From Archaeoglobus sp. UBA230 (GTDB lineage Archaea; Halobacteriota; Archaeoglobi; Archaeoglobales; Archaeoglobaceae), in contig DAVR01000003.1 of the NCBI GenBank assembly GCA_002507545.1, forward strand, positions 62,001 through 126,000: a DNA stretch of 64,000 bases, in the 5' to 3' direction. Position 1 is the first letter of the stretch. The number at the start of each line of letters is the position of its first letter. Position numbers and translations under genes: made by a program. Below are positions 1-7,605 of this stretch, in pieces. The notes under the pieces were generated by a model. The model made no database searches and was not told the origin of the DNA. It was given only the letters and a program-made list of their open reading frames with translations.

Positions 1-465
1 CACCGAATGGGTGCGATGAATGTTGCGGTTTTGAAGATGGATGGCAGGGATGTTGTTAAGCTGAAGCTGAGGGCAGACAGGGTTCTGCTTGACGCTCCGT
101 GCACGGGAGAGGGGGTAATCCACAAAGACCCATCAAGAAAGACGGATAGAGGTGAGAAGGATATTCTGTTTTGCTCCAACCTTCAGAGAGAGCTAATTCT
201 TGCAGGATTCGACTGTTTAAAGGAGGGTGGGGTGATGGTGTACTCAACCTGCTCCCTAACTCCAGAGGAGAACGAGATGGTCATTGATTTTCTGCTCGAA
301 AGTCGCGATGCAAGGCTTGAAAAGGTTGATTTTGGTAATGAGGCTTTAACTCTGCCCGAACTGAAGCTCAGGAATCCTGAGGAGATTAAAAAGGCAAGCA
401 GGTTTTACCCCCACAAACACCGCTGCTCAGGCTTCTTTGTTGCCAGAATAAGAAAGTCAGAATAA
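1..465 (+). CDS. RNA cytosine-C5 methyltransferase, NOL1/NOP2/sun family (C-terminal part)
   Basis: SAM-dependent enzyme that makes 5-methylcytosine in tRNA or rRNA. The open frame runs off the left edge, so only about the last 154 codons are present. Two diagnostic motifs are visible: DAPCTGEG, with the PC cysteine that helps release the product, and STCSLTPEENE, with the TC nucleophile that attacks cytosine C6. The C-terminus (FYPHKHRCSGFFVARI) is typical of the family. The substrate (tRNA or rRNA position) cannot be told from this part. It converges on the transporter gene that ends 7 bp downstream. Confidence 0.93.
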   Translation, partial: HRMGAMNVAVLKMDGRDVVKLKLRADRVLLDAPCTGEGVIHKDPSRKTDRGEKDILFCSNLQRELILAGFDCLKEGGVMVYSTCSLTPEENEMVIDFLLESRDARLEKVDFGNEALTLPELKLRNPEEIKKASRFYPHKHRCSGFFVARIRKSE

Positions 466-472
466 GAGAGAC

Positions 473-1660
473 TCAGGGAAAGTAGCGAAGCATAATGGGT
501 AAAATCAGGCAGCCCATGCAGTTAACCCTCTTTACCTCCAGTAAGACTGCAGAAAGGCCAATCGGGACAGCAGCAAAGAAAATTGCAAGACCAAAGAATC
601 CAGTAAAGATGTAAACGATCAGAATCAGGAATACAAAGACGATTACAGAAACGGGGAGAAGACTCACGTTTCTAATTTTAGAGATGACCAGATAAGAGAT
701 GACAAGAGTTGCAGCAAGGCTTACTAAACCAGAAATTAAGGAGAGAAGTATCACATCCTGAAAAGTTGGAATGACAGCAAGCCTTTTGAGTATATCAGCT
801 GCACCACTTCTTGTCTTTCCCATCGCCATCAACATAAAGAGGCAAAGAAGGGCGTTTGAGGTATTAGCTGCGCTCATCGCTGCAATGTATCCCTCCCTCT
901 TTCTCTCACTGAAGGATGCTATTGCGGTGGCAATGCCACTGCTGATGCCGGGGAAAAGGGAGACAAAGAACCCTGAAAGTGCACCTTTAGCTGCAGAATT
1001 CATGTCCGGAAGCCTAATTGTCAAAATTTGATCTGGAATTTTACCACCCAGAGACTGCATCAGAATTGGAGCTCCGAAAAGGCCTGTTAAAAGAGGGAGA
1101 AGAACAGAACCAGCCGGATTGACCTCTGCCAAATGGGAATTATTGAATGCGACAACTCCAGCAAATCCTGAAAGTGAGAACACAAGAAAAGCATAGAGCC
1201 TCTTTCTCCATGATGCCAAACTGCCCTCAAATTCTCCTGCCCTCTCACTCAGGATTAGGAAGGCAGATATTAGGAGGAGGATGTAAGGTGTTACCAGCCT
1301 CACGTAATCATAATTGGAGCTGATGGCCAAAACTGTGAAAAATAAAGGTATGCTCAACAATAACGCCAGAAATGAGGAGAGAGCAGAAAGGGAGATTGCC
1401 TCAAAGGCTCTGCCGTCAAGCACCATCTCGTGAGCCGGAAATGCACCAACAGCAGTTTCCTCATCCGGAACTCCAAGGATGGTTGTAGGAACTATGTCGG
1501 CGATCGTGTAAGAGATTGCAGAACAGATTACAATAACTCCTGCATTCTCAAAACTTGCAGCGTAAAGTAGTATGAGCGCGGCAAAGGTGTTGCTGTGAAT
1601 TCCGGGTGTTAGGCCAGCAACAATCCCGAGAGCGGTGCCAAGAATTGCAGCCTCAAGCAT
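473..1660 (-). CDS. TctA-type membrane transporter (archaeal COG1784-like)
   Basis: Polytopic membrane protein, about 395 residues with roughly ten hydrophobic segments. The N-terminal GIVAGLTPGIHSNT stretch and an internal copy of the same idea (GFFVSLFPGISSG) match the TctA tripartite-tricarboxylate-transporter permease family, whose archaeal members usually lack the separate binding protein and small permease. None is seen nearby, so the substrate is unknown. I chose the ATG at 1660 because a TATATTAA box lies at 1680-1687, about 24 nt upstream, the normal spacing for a leaderless archaeal transcript. ATG 1675 would sit too close to the box. Confidence 0.8.
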   Translation of the reverse strand: MLEAAILGTALGIVAGLTPGIHSNTFAALILLYAASFENAGVIVICSAISYTIADIVPTTILGVPDEETAVGAFPAHEMVLDGRAFEAISLSALSSFLALLLSIPLFFTVLAISSNYDYVRLVTPYILLLISAFLILSERAGEFEGSLASWRKRLYAFLVFSLSGFAGVVAFNNSHLAEVNPAGSVLLPLLTGLFGAPILMQSLGGKIPDQILTIRLPDMNSAAKGALSGFFVSLFPGISSGIATAIASFSERKREGYIAAMSAANTSNALLCLFMLMAMGKTRSGAADILKRLAVIPTFQDVILLSLISGLVSLAATLVISYLVISKIRNVSLLPVSVIVFVFLILIVYIFTGFFGLAIFFAAVPIGLSAVLLEVKRVNCMGCLILPIMLRYFP

Positions 1661-1758
1661 GCTACGAGTTAGCATCAAATTAATATAGCTTGCGGTGTGG
1701 TATCACATATTGAAATTCGAAATGTTTATTTGCATGAGAGAGGAGGAGCTAAAAGCAA

Positions 1759-1829
1759 GCGGTCGTAGTCTAGCGGTAGGACACGGGCCTCCCGAGCCCG
1801 TTGCCCGGGTTCGAATCCCGGCGGCCGCA
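1759..1829 (+). tRNA. tRNA-Gly (anticodon CCC)
   Basis: A complete cloverleaf can be drawn by eye. The acceptor stem 1759-1765 pairs with 1822-1828 (one U-G pair), the D arm is 1768-1782, the anticodon stem 1784-1788 pairs with 1796-1800, and loop CTCCCGA gives anticodon CCC. The T arm 1805-1821 has loop TTCGAAT, and the discriminator A is 1829. CCA is not encoded. No intron is present. The 3' half from 1782 is repeated at 18083-18132: this gene is the integration target of the element to its right, and the element supplies the 3' half that keeps the gene whole. Confidence 0.97.
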
Positions 1830-1831
1830 CT
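1782..1831 (+). repeat. attL, left 50-bp att repeat
   Basis: It is identical to 18083-18132 over 50 bp and starts just before the anticodon stem of tRNA-Gly, so it covers the anticodon arm, T arm and acceptor 3' strand. The bases flanking it on both sides differ from those at the right copy. This is the expected attL for an archaeal integrase that recombines in a tRNA gene. Confidence 0.95.
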
Positions 1832-1898
1832 GCCCTACCCCCATCATCAACCTACTTAACGAATCGAACAGTTAAAAATGTTTCGGAGGTAGTTGGTA

Positions 1899-2258
1899 GT
1901 GTCGAAAAGTGGCATGTTGGAAATCGCTGAGGATGTAATTTCCGTACTCCGCAGGTTCGGCATCAAAGAGATCAGGATTTTTGAAGTAAGTGGATCCTCT
2001 GCGGAGGAGATTGAAAAGAAGTTCAAAGCCGATTACGATAATGCAATAGTCAATGTCCTGAAAATTGGCGATTCTTACAGAGTGGAAGTTTTCATACTGG
2101 ATGAGGGATTGGATGATGTTAGAAAATCCGCTTTAGAATCATACCTCTACCTATCCGGCCTTGAAAGGTTTGCGATTGCATCTGGTAATGATGACTTCAG
2201 ATACCTCGTTCAGAGGTTCGTCAGAGCGGATAAGAAATTGCTGAATCTGATGCTCTGA
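1899..2258 (+). CDS. provirus protein of unknown function, 119 aa
   Basis: First gene inside the left end of the provirus, and one of only two on the plus strand. It is an acidic soluble protein predicted as alternating alpha/beta (segments IKEIRIFEVSG, AIVNVLKIGDSYRVEVFILDEG) with no membrane segment. I recognise no family. An RBS-like GGAGGTAG lies just upstream, and either TTG 1893 or GTG 1899 could start it; GTG 1899 has the better spacing. A TATA-like GTTAAAAATG lies about 25 nt upstream. Its separate orientation suggests control apart from the structural block. Confidence 0.6.
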   Translation: MSKSGMLEIAEDVISVLRRFGIKEIRIFEVSGSSAEEIEKKFKADYDNAIVNVLKIGDSYRVEVFILDEGLDDVRKSALESYLYLSGLERFAIASGNDDFRYLVQRFVRADKKLLNLML

Positions 2259-2284
2259 TAAAGTGTAGCATGACCCGTTTCAGT

Positions 2285-2345
2285 ACCGAGCTCGGTGGTC
2301 GAACGTACCGAAGATCAGGAACGCCTCGGTAGTGGAACGCATAGG
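2285..2345. repeat. palindrome and iteron-like cluster
   Basis: It contains a perfect 12-bp palindrome, ACCGAGCTCGGT (2285-2296), followed by related short repeats of the form CGGTRGTSGAACG near 2294 and 2326. A third relative (TGGTACTGGAACGG) lies near 2905 in the integrase tail. Such clusters are often operator or replication-initiator sites. Here it sits in the only plus-strand patch of the provirus, just before a membrane-protein gene. The function is inferred. Confidence 0.45.
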
Positions 2346-2354
2346 AGGGGCATA

Positions 2355-2849
2355 ATGCCCAACGGCAAGGGTGCTCAAGCAAGACCTATCGGGAGGGGAA
2401 AGATGAGGTCGAGAGGTATTGGCTGGATCGGATTCTTCTTTTACGGAGTGGCAGCTTTCACACCTGTAGGTGTCAAGCAGTTCGGATTCATTCCTTCAGA
2501 ACAGTACTTTGCACCCCTCGAAATTTTAGGTCGGTTTATAATCGATCCAAAAGCTTTCATTAGTGCTTACTCCACGATCTCAGAAACTTTTCCGACCATT
2601 CTCATCGTAATGACAGTGGTTTATTTTGCTGGGTTGATCTCCTCACTTTACGGACTCGTGAATGGAAGAGTTGCTTACACGCGCTATGGTGGTGTTCTCG
2701 GTCTTCTGTTCTCCTTTTTGGCCTACATCAGTATAATTGGGTTAGCATCTCATGTTAAGACTGGTTTCATGGAGATATGGAGCATCGGTACTGGGATTCA
2801 TGTTGCGTTTCTGGGTTCGGTGTTGATGTTGTATTCGGCACAGAGGTAG
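2355..2849 (+). CDS. provirus membrane protein, 164 aa, about 4 TM
   Basis: After a basic N-terminus come about four hydrophobic helices (IGWIGFFFYGVAAF; FPTILIVMTVVYFAGLISSLYG; GGVLGLLFSFLAYISIIG; GIHVAFLGSVLMLYS). No family is recognised. The ATG at 2355 is chosen because GGAGGGG precedes it by 4 nt. The frame is open further up to 2295, but that part runs through the repeat cluster and has no RBS. It could be a virion membrane protein or an immunity or exclusion factor; the sequence does not decide. Confidence 0.6.
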   Translation: MPNGKGAQARPIGRGKMRSRGIGWIGFFFYGVAAFTPVGVKQFGFIPSEQYFAPLEILGRFIIDPKAFISAYSTISETFPTILIVMTVVYFAGLISSLYGLVNGRVAYTRYGGVLGLLFSFLAYISIIGLASHVKTGFMEIWSIGTGIHVAFLGSVLMLYSAQR

Positions 2850-2892
2850 TGGTTCGTCATGCTGCTAATAATATTAAATAATAGACGCGTTC

Positions 2893-3858
2893 CTACCCGT
2901 TCCTTGGTACTGGAACGGGTTGTGCTACAATGTCTATAGGGAAGTTCTCAAGGACTAACTTGTAAACTTTGTCAGCCCTTCTTTTAAGCTCCAGGTAGTA
3001 CTCACTTTCAACACTTTTCTCTATCTCGCCGGGTCGACCCATGATGAAGTTCCTCACATCCTTGTCGGGACAGATGTCTGCAAGTAAATTGTTAAACCAC
3101 TTGCGAATGTACTTTGCCGTTACTGGTCTTCCGCTGCTAGCTTTGTAGGTTATCTTCTTTGATTTTACAGTCTCCTCAGATAAACTCATCCGCCTGAGTT
3201 TGCCAGCAAGCCAGACGGGCATGTAGATGTAAAAACCTTCCTTATTCCCCTTTGTGAAGTGGCCTATCTCGTACTTGGCGAAGGATCCATTAGCCTCAAG
3301 GTACTTAGGGTCCCACTCCTCAAGCATTCTCAGGACGTGGCGAAGACGAGCCCCACTGTACAGCAATATTAAGGCCACCAGGTAATAAGGCTCATCGAGA
3401 TTACTATAGTGCTTAAAGGCCTCTTTTATGTCATCATCTGTAGGGATCACCTTGTCTCCGTTCCCTTTCTTTATCGGCAGCCTTTTCTTTATCCTGCTCG
3501 CGGTCCTCTCATCTACCACCTCTTTTTCAAGCAAGTAGTTAACGAGATTTCTCAACGCCTTGGCGACATTATTGGTCGGTCTTGTTCTGTAAAGCTCTAT
3601 GATTGAGTCTTCAGAGATTTCACTTAAATTCTCAAGGATGGTTATGTAACGGTTGGCGGTCTCTTCACTCATTCTCTCTTTAAGCCACTTCTCAAAATCA
3701 TCTCTAATTTCATAAAACGTGGATTTAAAGCTTGAAAAGTAAGAATCTATTCCCTTGAAGTACTCATAAAGCTTTATCTCCAAAAAAGTTTTGAGGTCGA
3801 GCTTTCGTTTCATGACCTCATGGTAGATTCTGTCATCTATGTCCAGCTCTACCCTCAC
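2893..3858 (-). CDS. tyrosine recombinase (archaeal integrase)
   Basis: 321 aa, close to the size of archaeal virus integrases. A helical N-terminal part with a DNA-contacting core-binding-like segment (about 45-120) precedes the catalytic domain. Visible catalytic-like residues are Arg in LLYSGARLRHVL, a Lys in FTKGNKEGF, the Arg of KYIRKWF, the Arg of VRNFIMGR and a late Tyr pair in SEYYLELKRR, as in the SSV/archaeal phage-integrase subfamily rather than XerC. It is the integrase nearest attL (about 1.1 kb), so probably the enzyme that integrated the element. It is not split by the att site, unlike SSV1 integrase. Confidence 0.82.
   Translation of the reverse strand: MRVELDIDDRIYHEVMKRKLDLKTFLEIKLYEYFKGIDSYFSSFKSTFYEIRDDFEKWLKERMSEETANRYITILENLSEISEDSIIELYRTRPTNNVAKALRNLVNYLLEKEVVDERTASRIKKRLPIKKGNGDKVIPTDDDIKEAFKHYSNLDEPYYLVALILLYSGARLRHVLRMLEEWDPKYLEANGSFAKYEIGHFTKGNKEGFYIYMPVWLAGKLRRMSLSEETVKSKKITYKASSGRPVTAKYIRKWFNNLLADICPDKDVRNFIMGRPGEIEKSVESEYYLELKRRADKVYKLVLENFPIDIVAQPVPVPRNG
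2895..2920. terminator. hairpin between convergent genes
   Basis: ACCCGTTCC, an 8-nt loop, then GGAACGGGT: a perfect 9-bp stem. It lies inside the last codons of the integrase gene, where the plus-strand membrane gene (ends 2849) converges on it. A two-way transcription barrier is the simplest reading. There is no strong T-run, so a protein-binding site related to the 2285-2345 repeats is equally possible. Confidence 0.45.
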
Positions 3859-3889
3859 ATCTATCTTTGTATTTAGGTTAAATAAATAC

Positions 3890-4186
3890 TTAGAGGTTCC
3901 AAAAGAAGTTGAAATCGTCGAGCTGGCTCATCTTCCTTCTTATTTCCTGCTGGATTTGAGATCTTGTTTTGTTGCTCCAGTTTCTGACCTTGCTATTCTT
4001 TGATGGATCGGTGAGGCGATACAGCAAAAGCAACCTGCCTCTCGCTTCCTGGATGCTTATTCTCCTGTTCTTGAGGTCGTTCTCTATGGCCCTCATGATT
4101 CCCTTGAACTCTCTTGGGTCGTCGAGGCCTTCCATGCCAACATCCTTTACCCTCTTTCCGAGGTACACATTCCTTTTCCTACCCAT
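3890..4186 (-). CDS. provirus hypothetical protein, 98 aa, basic
   Basis: Small, highly charged, mostly helical protein with basic ends and no membrane segment. A helix-rich middle (FKGIMRAIENDLKNRRISIQEARGRLLLLYRLT) could bind nucleic acid or pack virion DNA, but no family is recognised. A strong RBS, GGAGGTG, lies 6 nt before the ATG, inside the 3' end of the preceding 50-aa gene. It is the last gene of the structural block before the integrase. Confidence 0.65.
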   Translation of the reverse strand: MGRKRNVYLGKRVKDVGMEGLDDPREFKGIMRAIENDLKNRRISIQEARGRLLLLYRLTDPSKNSKVRNWSNKTRSQIQQEIRRKMSQLDDFNFFWNL

Positions 4187-4189
4187 AAT

Positions 4190-4342
4190 TCACCTCCTTC
4201 TAACTTTCCTAACCTCCTTACCTATTTCATCCAGCAGATCTTCCAAAGTGGGGACGAGCTTTCTTTTGTTGTTTACTTTCAATCCGAAGAAGCCATCAGG
4301 ATCCAGCCAGAACGTGCCCCAGACCGGTCTCTTCTTCGGCAT
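4190..4342 (-). CDS. provirus small protein, 50 aa
   Basis: Short gene between two clear genes. The ATG at 4342 follows the upstream stop by one base and has GGGGGT as RBS, and the stop is 3 bp before the next start. The product begins MPKKRPVWGTFWLDPDGF and ends in a basic helix (KEVRKVRRR). Function unknown. The tight packing and good RBS support translation. Confidence 0.6.
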   Translation of the reverse strand: MPKKRPVWGTFWLDPDGFFGLKVNNKRKLVPTLEDLLDEIGKEVRKVRRR

Positions 4343-4343
4343 C

Positions 4344-4682
4344 TCAATACCCCCTGTTACGTATTATCAGGTTAACAATCACAGCCGTGATGGACAGAGC
4401 AACAAGGGTGTAAATGAGGGGTTTGGCCATCGGTGGGATCATGCTTGCTTTGATGTCAGGAGGAGTGACTGGAGCTATTGCTAAAGCCACGTAAAGCAAA
4501 GCAAGCACGCTTGGCAGTAAGCCGTCCTCGGTCCACAGGTATATGCCTAACAGCACCAGTCCGAAAAAGAGGAGTATTGCGAATGGTATGAACGAATTTA
4601 AGAGCTTGAAAGCTGCGGGGAGGTATGTTGCATTCAGAGTCATGTTCCAGAGCTCCTGAGCCAGAGTAGCGTTTATCGGCAT
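4344..4682 (-). CDS. provirus membrane protein, 112 aa, 3 TM
   Basis: Three hydrophobic helices after an N-terminal extracellular-type stretch: FIPFAILLFFGLVLLGIYLW, LPSVLALLYVALAIAPVTP and LIYTLVALSITAVIVNLII, ending in a short basic tail. Size and hydrophobicity fit small membrane-embedded structural proteins of spindle-shaped or pleomorphic archaeal viruses, but I see no sequence signature that proves this. It is co-transcribed with the neighbouring membrane genes. Confidence 0.62.
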   Translation of the reverse strand: MPINATLAQELWNMTLNATYLPAAFKLLNSFIPFAILLFFGLVLLGIYLWTEDGLLPSVLALLYVALAIAPVTPPDIKASMIPPMAKPLIYTLVALSITAVIVNLIIRNRGY

Positions 4683-4686
4683 AGAA

Positions 4687-5058
4687 TCACCTCTCGATTA
4701 CCCTTCCGGAGATGAACTCAATTCCGGCGGCGACGTAGCTTAGCCATACTACTGGCGTAATCGTCCAGACGAGGAAGTCTGGAAGGTAGAAGTTGCTGAG
4801 CATCACCGGCAACAGGACGGTGGCGTAACTCAGGGCTTGGATGAATATCGGCAGAGTCCGAATGTAGTCTCCTATGGCGTAGATTACGTCCGTTATGACG
4901 TTCTGCCCGTATTTGTTGATGGAGCCCATTTGCTCTTTAACCGTGCTGGCCCACTTCGGGTCATAGGCGCCGCTGTAGCCTAAATCTAAAGCGTTCAGCA
5001 GCCCGAGCACGAGGTTAAACACGAACAGTGTTCCGGCTATCAGGTAGAACTTGCTCAT
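4687..5058 (-). CDS. provirus membrane protein, 123 aa, 3 TM
   Basis: It has an N-terminal hydrophobic segment (YLIAGTLFVFNLVLGLLNAL), a polar middle of about 50 residues (SINKYGQNVITDVIYAI), then two further helices (IFIQALSYATVLLPVML; FLVWTITPVVWLSYVAAGIEF). No family is recognised. It lies 4 bp after the LamG protein gene and 4 bp before the next membrane gene, so it is part of the structural operon and may form a membrane complex with the LamG protein. Confidence 0.62.
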   Translation of the reverse strand: MSKFYLIAGTLFVFNLVLGLLNALDLGYSGAYDPKWASTVKEQMGSINKYGQNVITDVIYAIGDYIRTLPIFIQALSYATVLLPVMLSNFYLPDFLVWTITPVVWLSYVAAGIEFISGRVIER

Positions 5059-5062
5059 CCGA

Positions 5063-7291
5063 TCACCCCTTCTTATACCCCTCCTCGAGCTTGCCCAGCA
5101 CGGCCAGAAACAGAACCACGATGATTACCGTGCCCTCGATAGGAAGCCAGCCGAACAGCGTGAGCATACCGGCGCCTATGGCTACAGCGAGGGCACCTAT
5201 GCGGTTGTGACGTCTGCTGAACAATGCCCCGAAAATCGTCAGCATGATGAAGCTCGCAGCGGCCATGACGAACTCGGGCTTGTATCCGAGAACGTCCTCG
5301 CCGGGTAGCAGGTAAGTTACGTCCTTCAGAATTCCCCCGCCGATGCTGCCCACAACTTTCGACTGCGTGAAGGTAATGTTGTCTCTGGTAATGTTCAGGA
5401 CGACGGTGTACCAGGTGCTGTTATCGGGCTTGGAAAGCGAGAGAGCGTAGTCGTTGGCGGTGGTGCTGTCACTATAAACCAGAGCCCCAGTCTCGTTGTA
5501 TATCAAGACCTGCAAGCTCTGAGTCTTCTGCTCGACGTCGTTGTAGGTCACGATAATGTAGTCGTCGCAGTAGTCAATATCGTAGCTGACGTTGAGCGGC
5601 GTGGACGGCTCGAGGTTGGGCATCACGTTTATGACTTTCTCGGTGCTCTCCACTGCCGTGAATTCACCTATCGTCCTTTCCGTTGATGTTTGCGAGTCTA
5701 TTATGCTTATGAAGTACTTGTCGTTGAACCTCAGGATGGCTGAAGCTTTGTTCTCTATGTCGAATTTGTCTATGGTTATGTCGTACTTCGCGCCTCCTAC
5801 GAACTTGGTTATTCTCAGCAGGGCCTCTTCGTATAAGTTAGCGATGTCATTCAGGATGAAGGAAACCAAAACTGCTTGCTCGTTCTGACTCAGTAGTAAC
5901 ACATCCTTCTCTACTAAGCTATCCCCCAGGGTCGTGTAAAACGTCCTATCGTAATATCCACTAGCTTCTGCCCTGATGAAGTAATCCCCTGTCTCAGGAA
6001 GCTGAGAATTGAACAGCACCGCCTCCTTCGTCACCTCGTCCGTCTGCAGGCTAATAGAATAGTTCACATTGAAAATCGTAGCATTCGCCGCAATCTTCTC
6101 GCCTGTCGATTCATCGTAGAACTTGACTCGCAGAGCCTCGTACATCTGGCGGATTTCCGACTCGCTAAGGGCACGGTTGTAGATGCGGACTTCATCAATC
6201 CAGCCATCAACTGTTCTATCCACTCCCTGAACGCCACCAATATAGATTACTTGAGTACTAACCCACGCTCGCAGTGTTTGATCAATAACTCCTCCTTCTT
6301 TGTAGTAGTACTCTCCTGTTGTGTAATCCACTACATATAGTTTAACAGACTCATTCAATTTACCTGTAAAAGCAATGAAATAAGTGTGCCCATCTTGTGT
6401 ACTGCTAAATAAAGCAGTTCTTGTAGCGCCAGATTCAAGATATACGTAGCAGTAAATTGCATTTGGTTGATAGTTATCTATCACTGCACAAACAGCTGTT
6501 CCACCTTCATAGACAACTATGTAGTTATAATAAGGAGATGCAGTTGGCTTGCTTTGAAAATTAATTATTGCTGTGAGTGTAAACTCGCCTGTAGCTGAAA
6601 TATTAAGCTCTGGCGAGTACGAGACGACTACAGAATCTCGTGTGTCTGGATTGAACTGCAAACCATACCCATACCTGCCCGTAACCCACTGAGCGCCGTA
6701 AATCGTGCCATCGTTGCCGTTTCCGCTGTCGTCTTGAACTTTGAAAGTTATGCGTAAGTTATCAATGTATGCTGTGACTCTGTCAGCACTGCCGTCCGCA
6801 ACACTAACGTAAAACTTTATCTCATTAACCGTTTTATCAAGTGCTACCGTTACAGTGCCAGAATAACTCGTTGTAGTATTCCAGACCTCTTGAGCATTAA
6901 CATAAATGCTGAATTTTCCACTTGTGCCACTAATCGTTACATTTATGTCAACCTGTATTTGATGTATGTAATCGTCTGCTGAGATGTACATGTATGTGTA
7001 CGGCTCATAGCATGTTGTAGCTCCAGACTGTCCTGTTGCATCCAGCGCAGCGCTGTACTGTCCGTCCGTGCTCCACACACCCGTTATGTACGGGCCCGAA
7101 CCGCAGTTTCCGCTCGGGTTTACTGTACTCCACCCTTCCCAGCTACCTTCCCAGCTGTACTTCTGCTGCAGCGTAGGTTTCTTATCGAAGCTGAAGCGAA
7201 GTACGAGCGAGGGGTCGTCGGCGAGCGGCGGTACTGGAACCGCCGCAGCGGTGGAAATCAGCAGAAGCAAAAGTAGGGGCAGAAACCTCAT
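5063..7291 (-). CDS. LamG-domain virion surface protein (probable adhesin), 742 aa
   Basis: The start ATG at 7291 overlaps the upstream stop (ATGA). A signal peptide (MRFLPLLLLLLISTAAAVPV) is followed by a beta-rich domain (about 30-210). Then comes a LamG/concanavalin-like jelly roll (about 210-395; GNGNDGTIYGAQW near its start and DGWIDEVRIYNRALSESEI at its end, a hallmark of this fold), a PEGA/Ig-like domain (about 400-480), further beta domains, and three C-terminal hydrophobic helices ending KLEEGYKKG. Many N-glycosylation sequons are present. PAV1-type spindle viruses carry LamG proteins of similar size, which supports a receptor-binding role at the virion surface. The LamG-coding part (about 6230-6640) is visibly more AT-rich than its flanks. 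Confidence 0.8.
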   Translation of the reverse strand: MRFLPLLLLLLISTAAAVPVPPLADDPSLVLRFSFDKKPTLQQKYSWEGSWEGWSTVNPSGNCGSGPYITGVWSTDGQYSAALDATGQSGATTCYEPYTYMYISADDYIHQIQVDINVTISGTSGKFSIYVNAQEVWNTTTSYSGTVTVALDKTVNEIKFYVSVADGSADRVTAYIDNLRITFKVQDDSGNGNDGTIYGAQWVTGRYGYGLQFNPDTRDSVVVSYSPELNISATGEFTLTAIINFQSKPTASPYYNYIVVYEGGTAVCAVIDNYQPNAIYCYVYLESGATRTALFSSTQDGHTYFIAFTGKLNESVKLYVVDYTTGEYYYKEGGVIDQTLRAWVSTQVIYIGGVQGVDRTVDGWIDEVRIYNRALSESEIRQMYEALRVKFYDESTGEKIAANATIFNVNYSISLQTDEVTKEAVLFNSQLPETGDYFIRAEASGYYDRTFYTTLGDSLVEKDVLLLSQNEQAVLVSFILNDIANLYEEALLRITKFVGGAKYDITIDKFDIENKASAILRFNDKYFISIIDSQTSTERTIGEFTAVESTEKVINVMPNLEPSTPLNVSYDIDYCDDYIIVTYNDVEQKTQSLQVLIYNETGALVYSDSTTANDYALSLSKPDNSTWYTVVLNITRDNITFTQSKVVGSIGGGILKDVTYLLPGEDVLGYKPEFVMAAASFIMLTIFGALFSRRHNRIGALAVAIGAGMLTLFGWLPIEGTVIIVVLFLAVLGKLEEGYKKG

Positions 7292-7605
7292 CCTCCGCCC
7301 CACCTCCCTGTTTTGCGTACTGCATAGGCTACGAACCATATGCTAAGTCCGCCGAATACCACGTACGGCAACAGGTTCCAGTGTCGGTCGAAGGTCTCGT
7401 TTACATCTGGAGGGGCGGTGTTGCTGAAGGTGTCACTCGATTCGACCATGATGAAGTTGTAGGTTAGTAGGTAGGCGAAGTAAAAGACGAACAGAGATAC
7501 GATCAGGACGAGTATGGCGTAGGCTATGCCCCTATTATCTTCTACGAGAGCGCTTAACCTTCTTACGGGCACGCCTACCACCTCGGCTACGTATTCTACG
7601 TCCAA
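7288..7605 (-). CDS. provirus membrane protein, about 105 aa, 2 TM
   Basis: Two hydrophobic helices (GIAYAILVLIVSLFVFYFAYLLTYNFI and LLPYVVFGGLSIWFVAYAV) separated by a short polar loop, ending GRWGGG. The stop overlaps the LamG gene start by 4 bp, so translation of the two is probably coupled. The N-terminus is uncertain: the longest form starts at a TTG inside the end of the 772-aa gene (71-bp overlap), and an in-frame GTG near 7572 would reduce the overlap. No family is recognised. It is a candidate small structural protein. Confidence 0.6.
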   Translation of the reverse strand: MDVEYVAEVVGVPVRRLSALVEDNRGIAYAILVLIVSLFVFYFAYLLTYNFIMVESSDTFSNTAPPDVNETFDRHWNLLPYVVFGGLSIWFVAYAVRKTGRWGGG

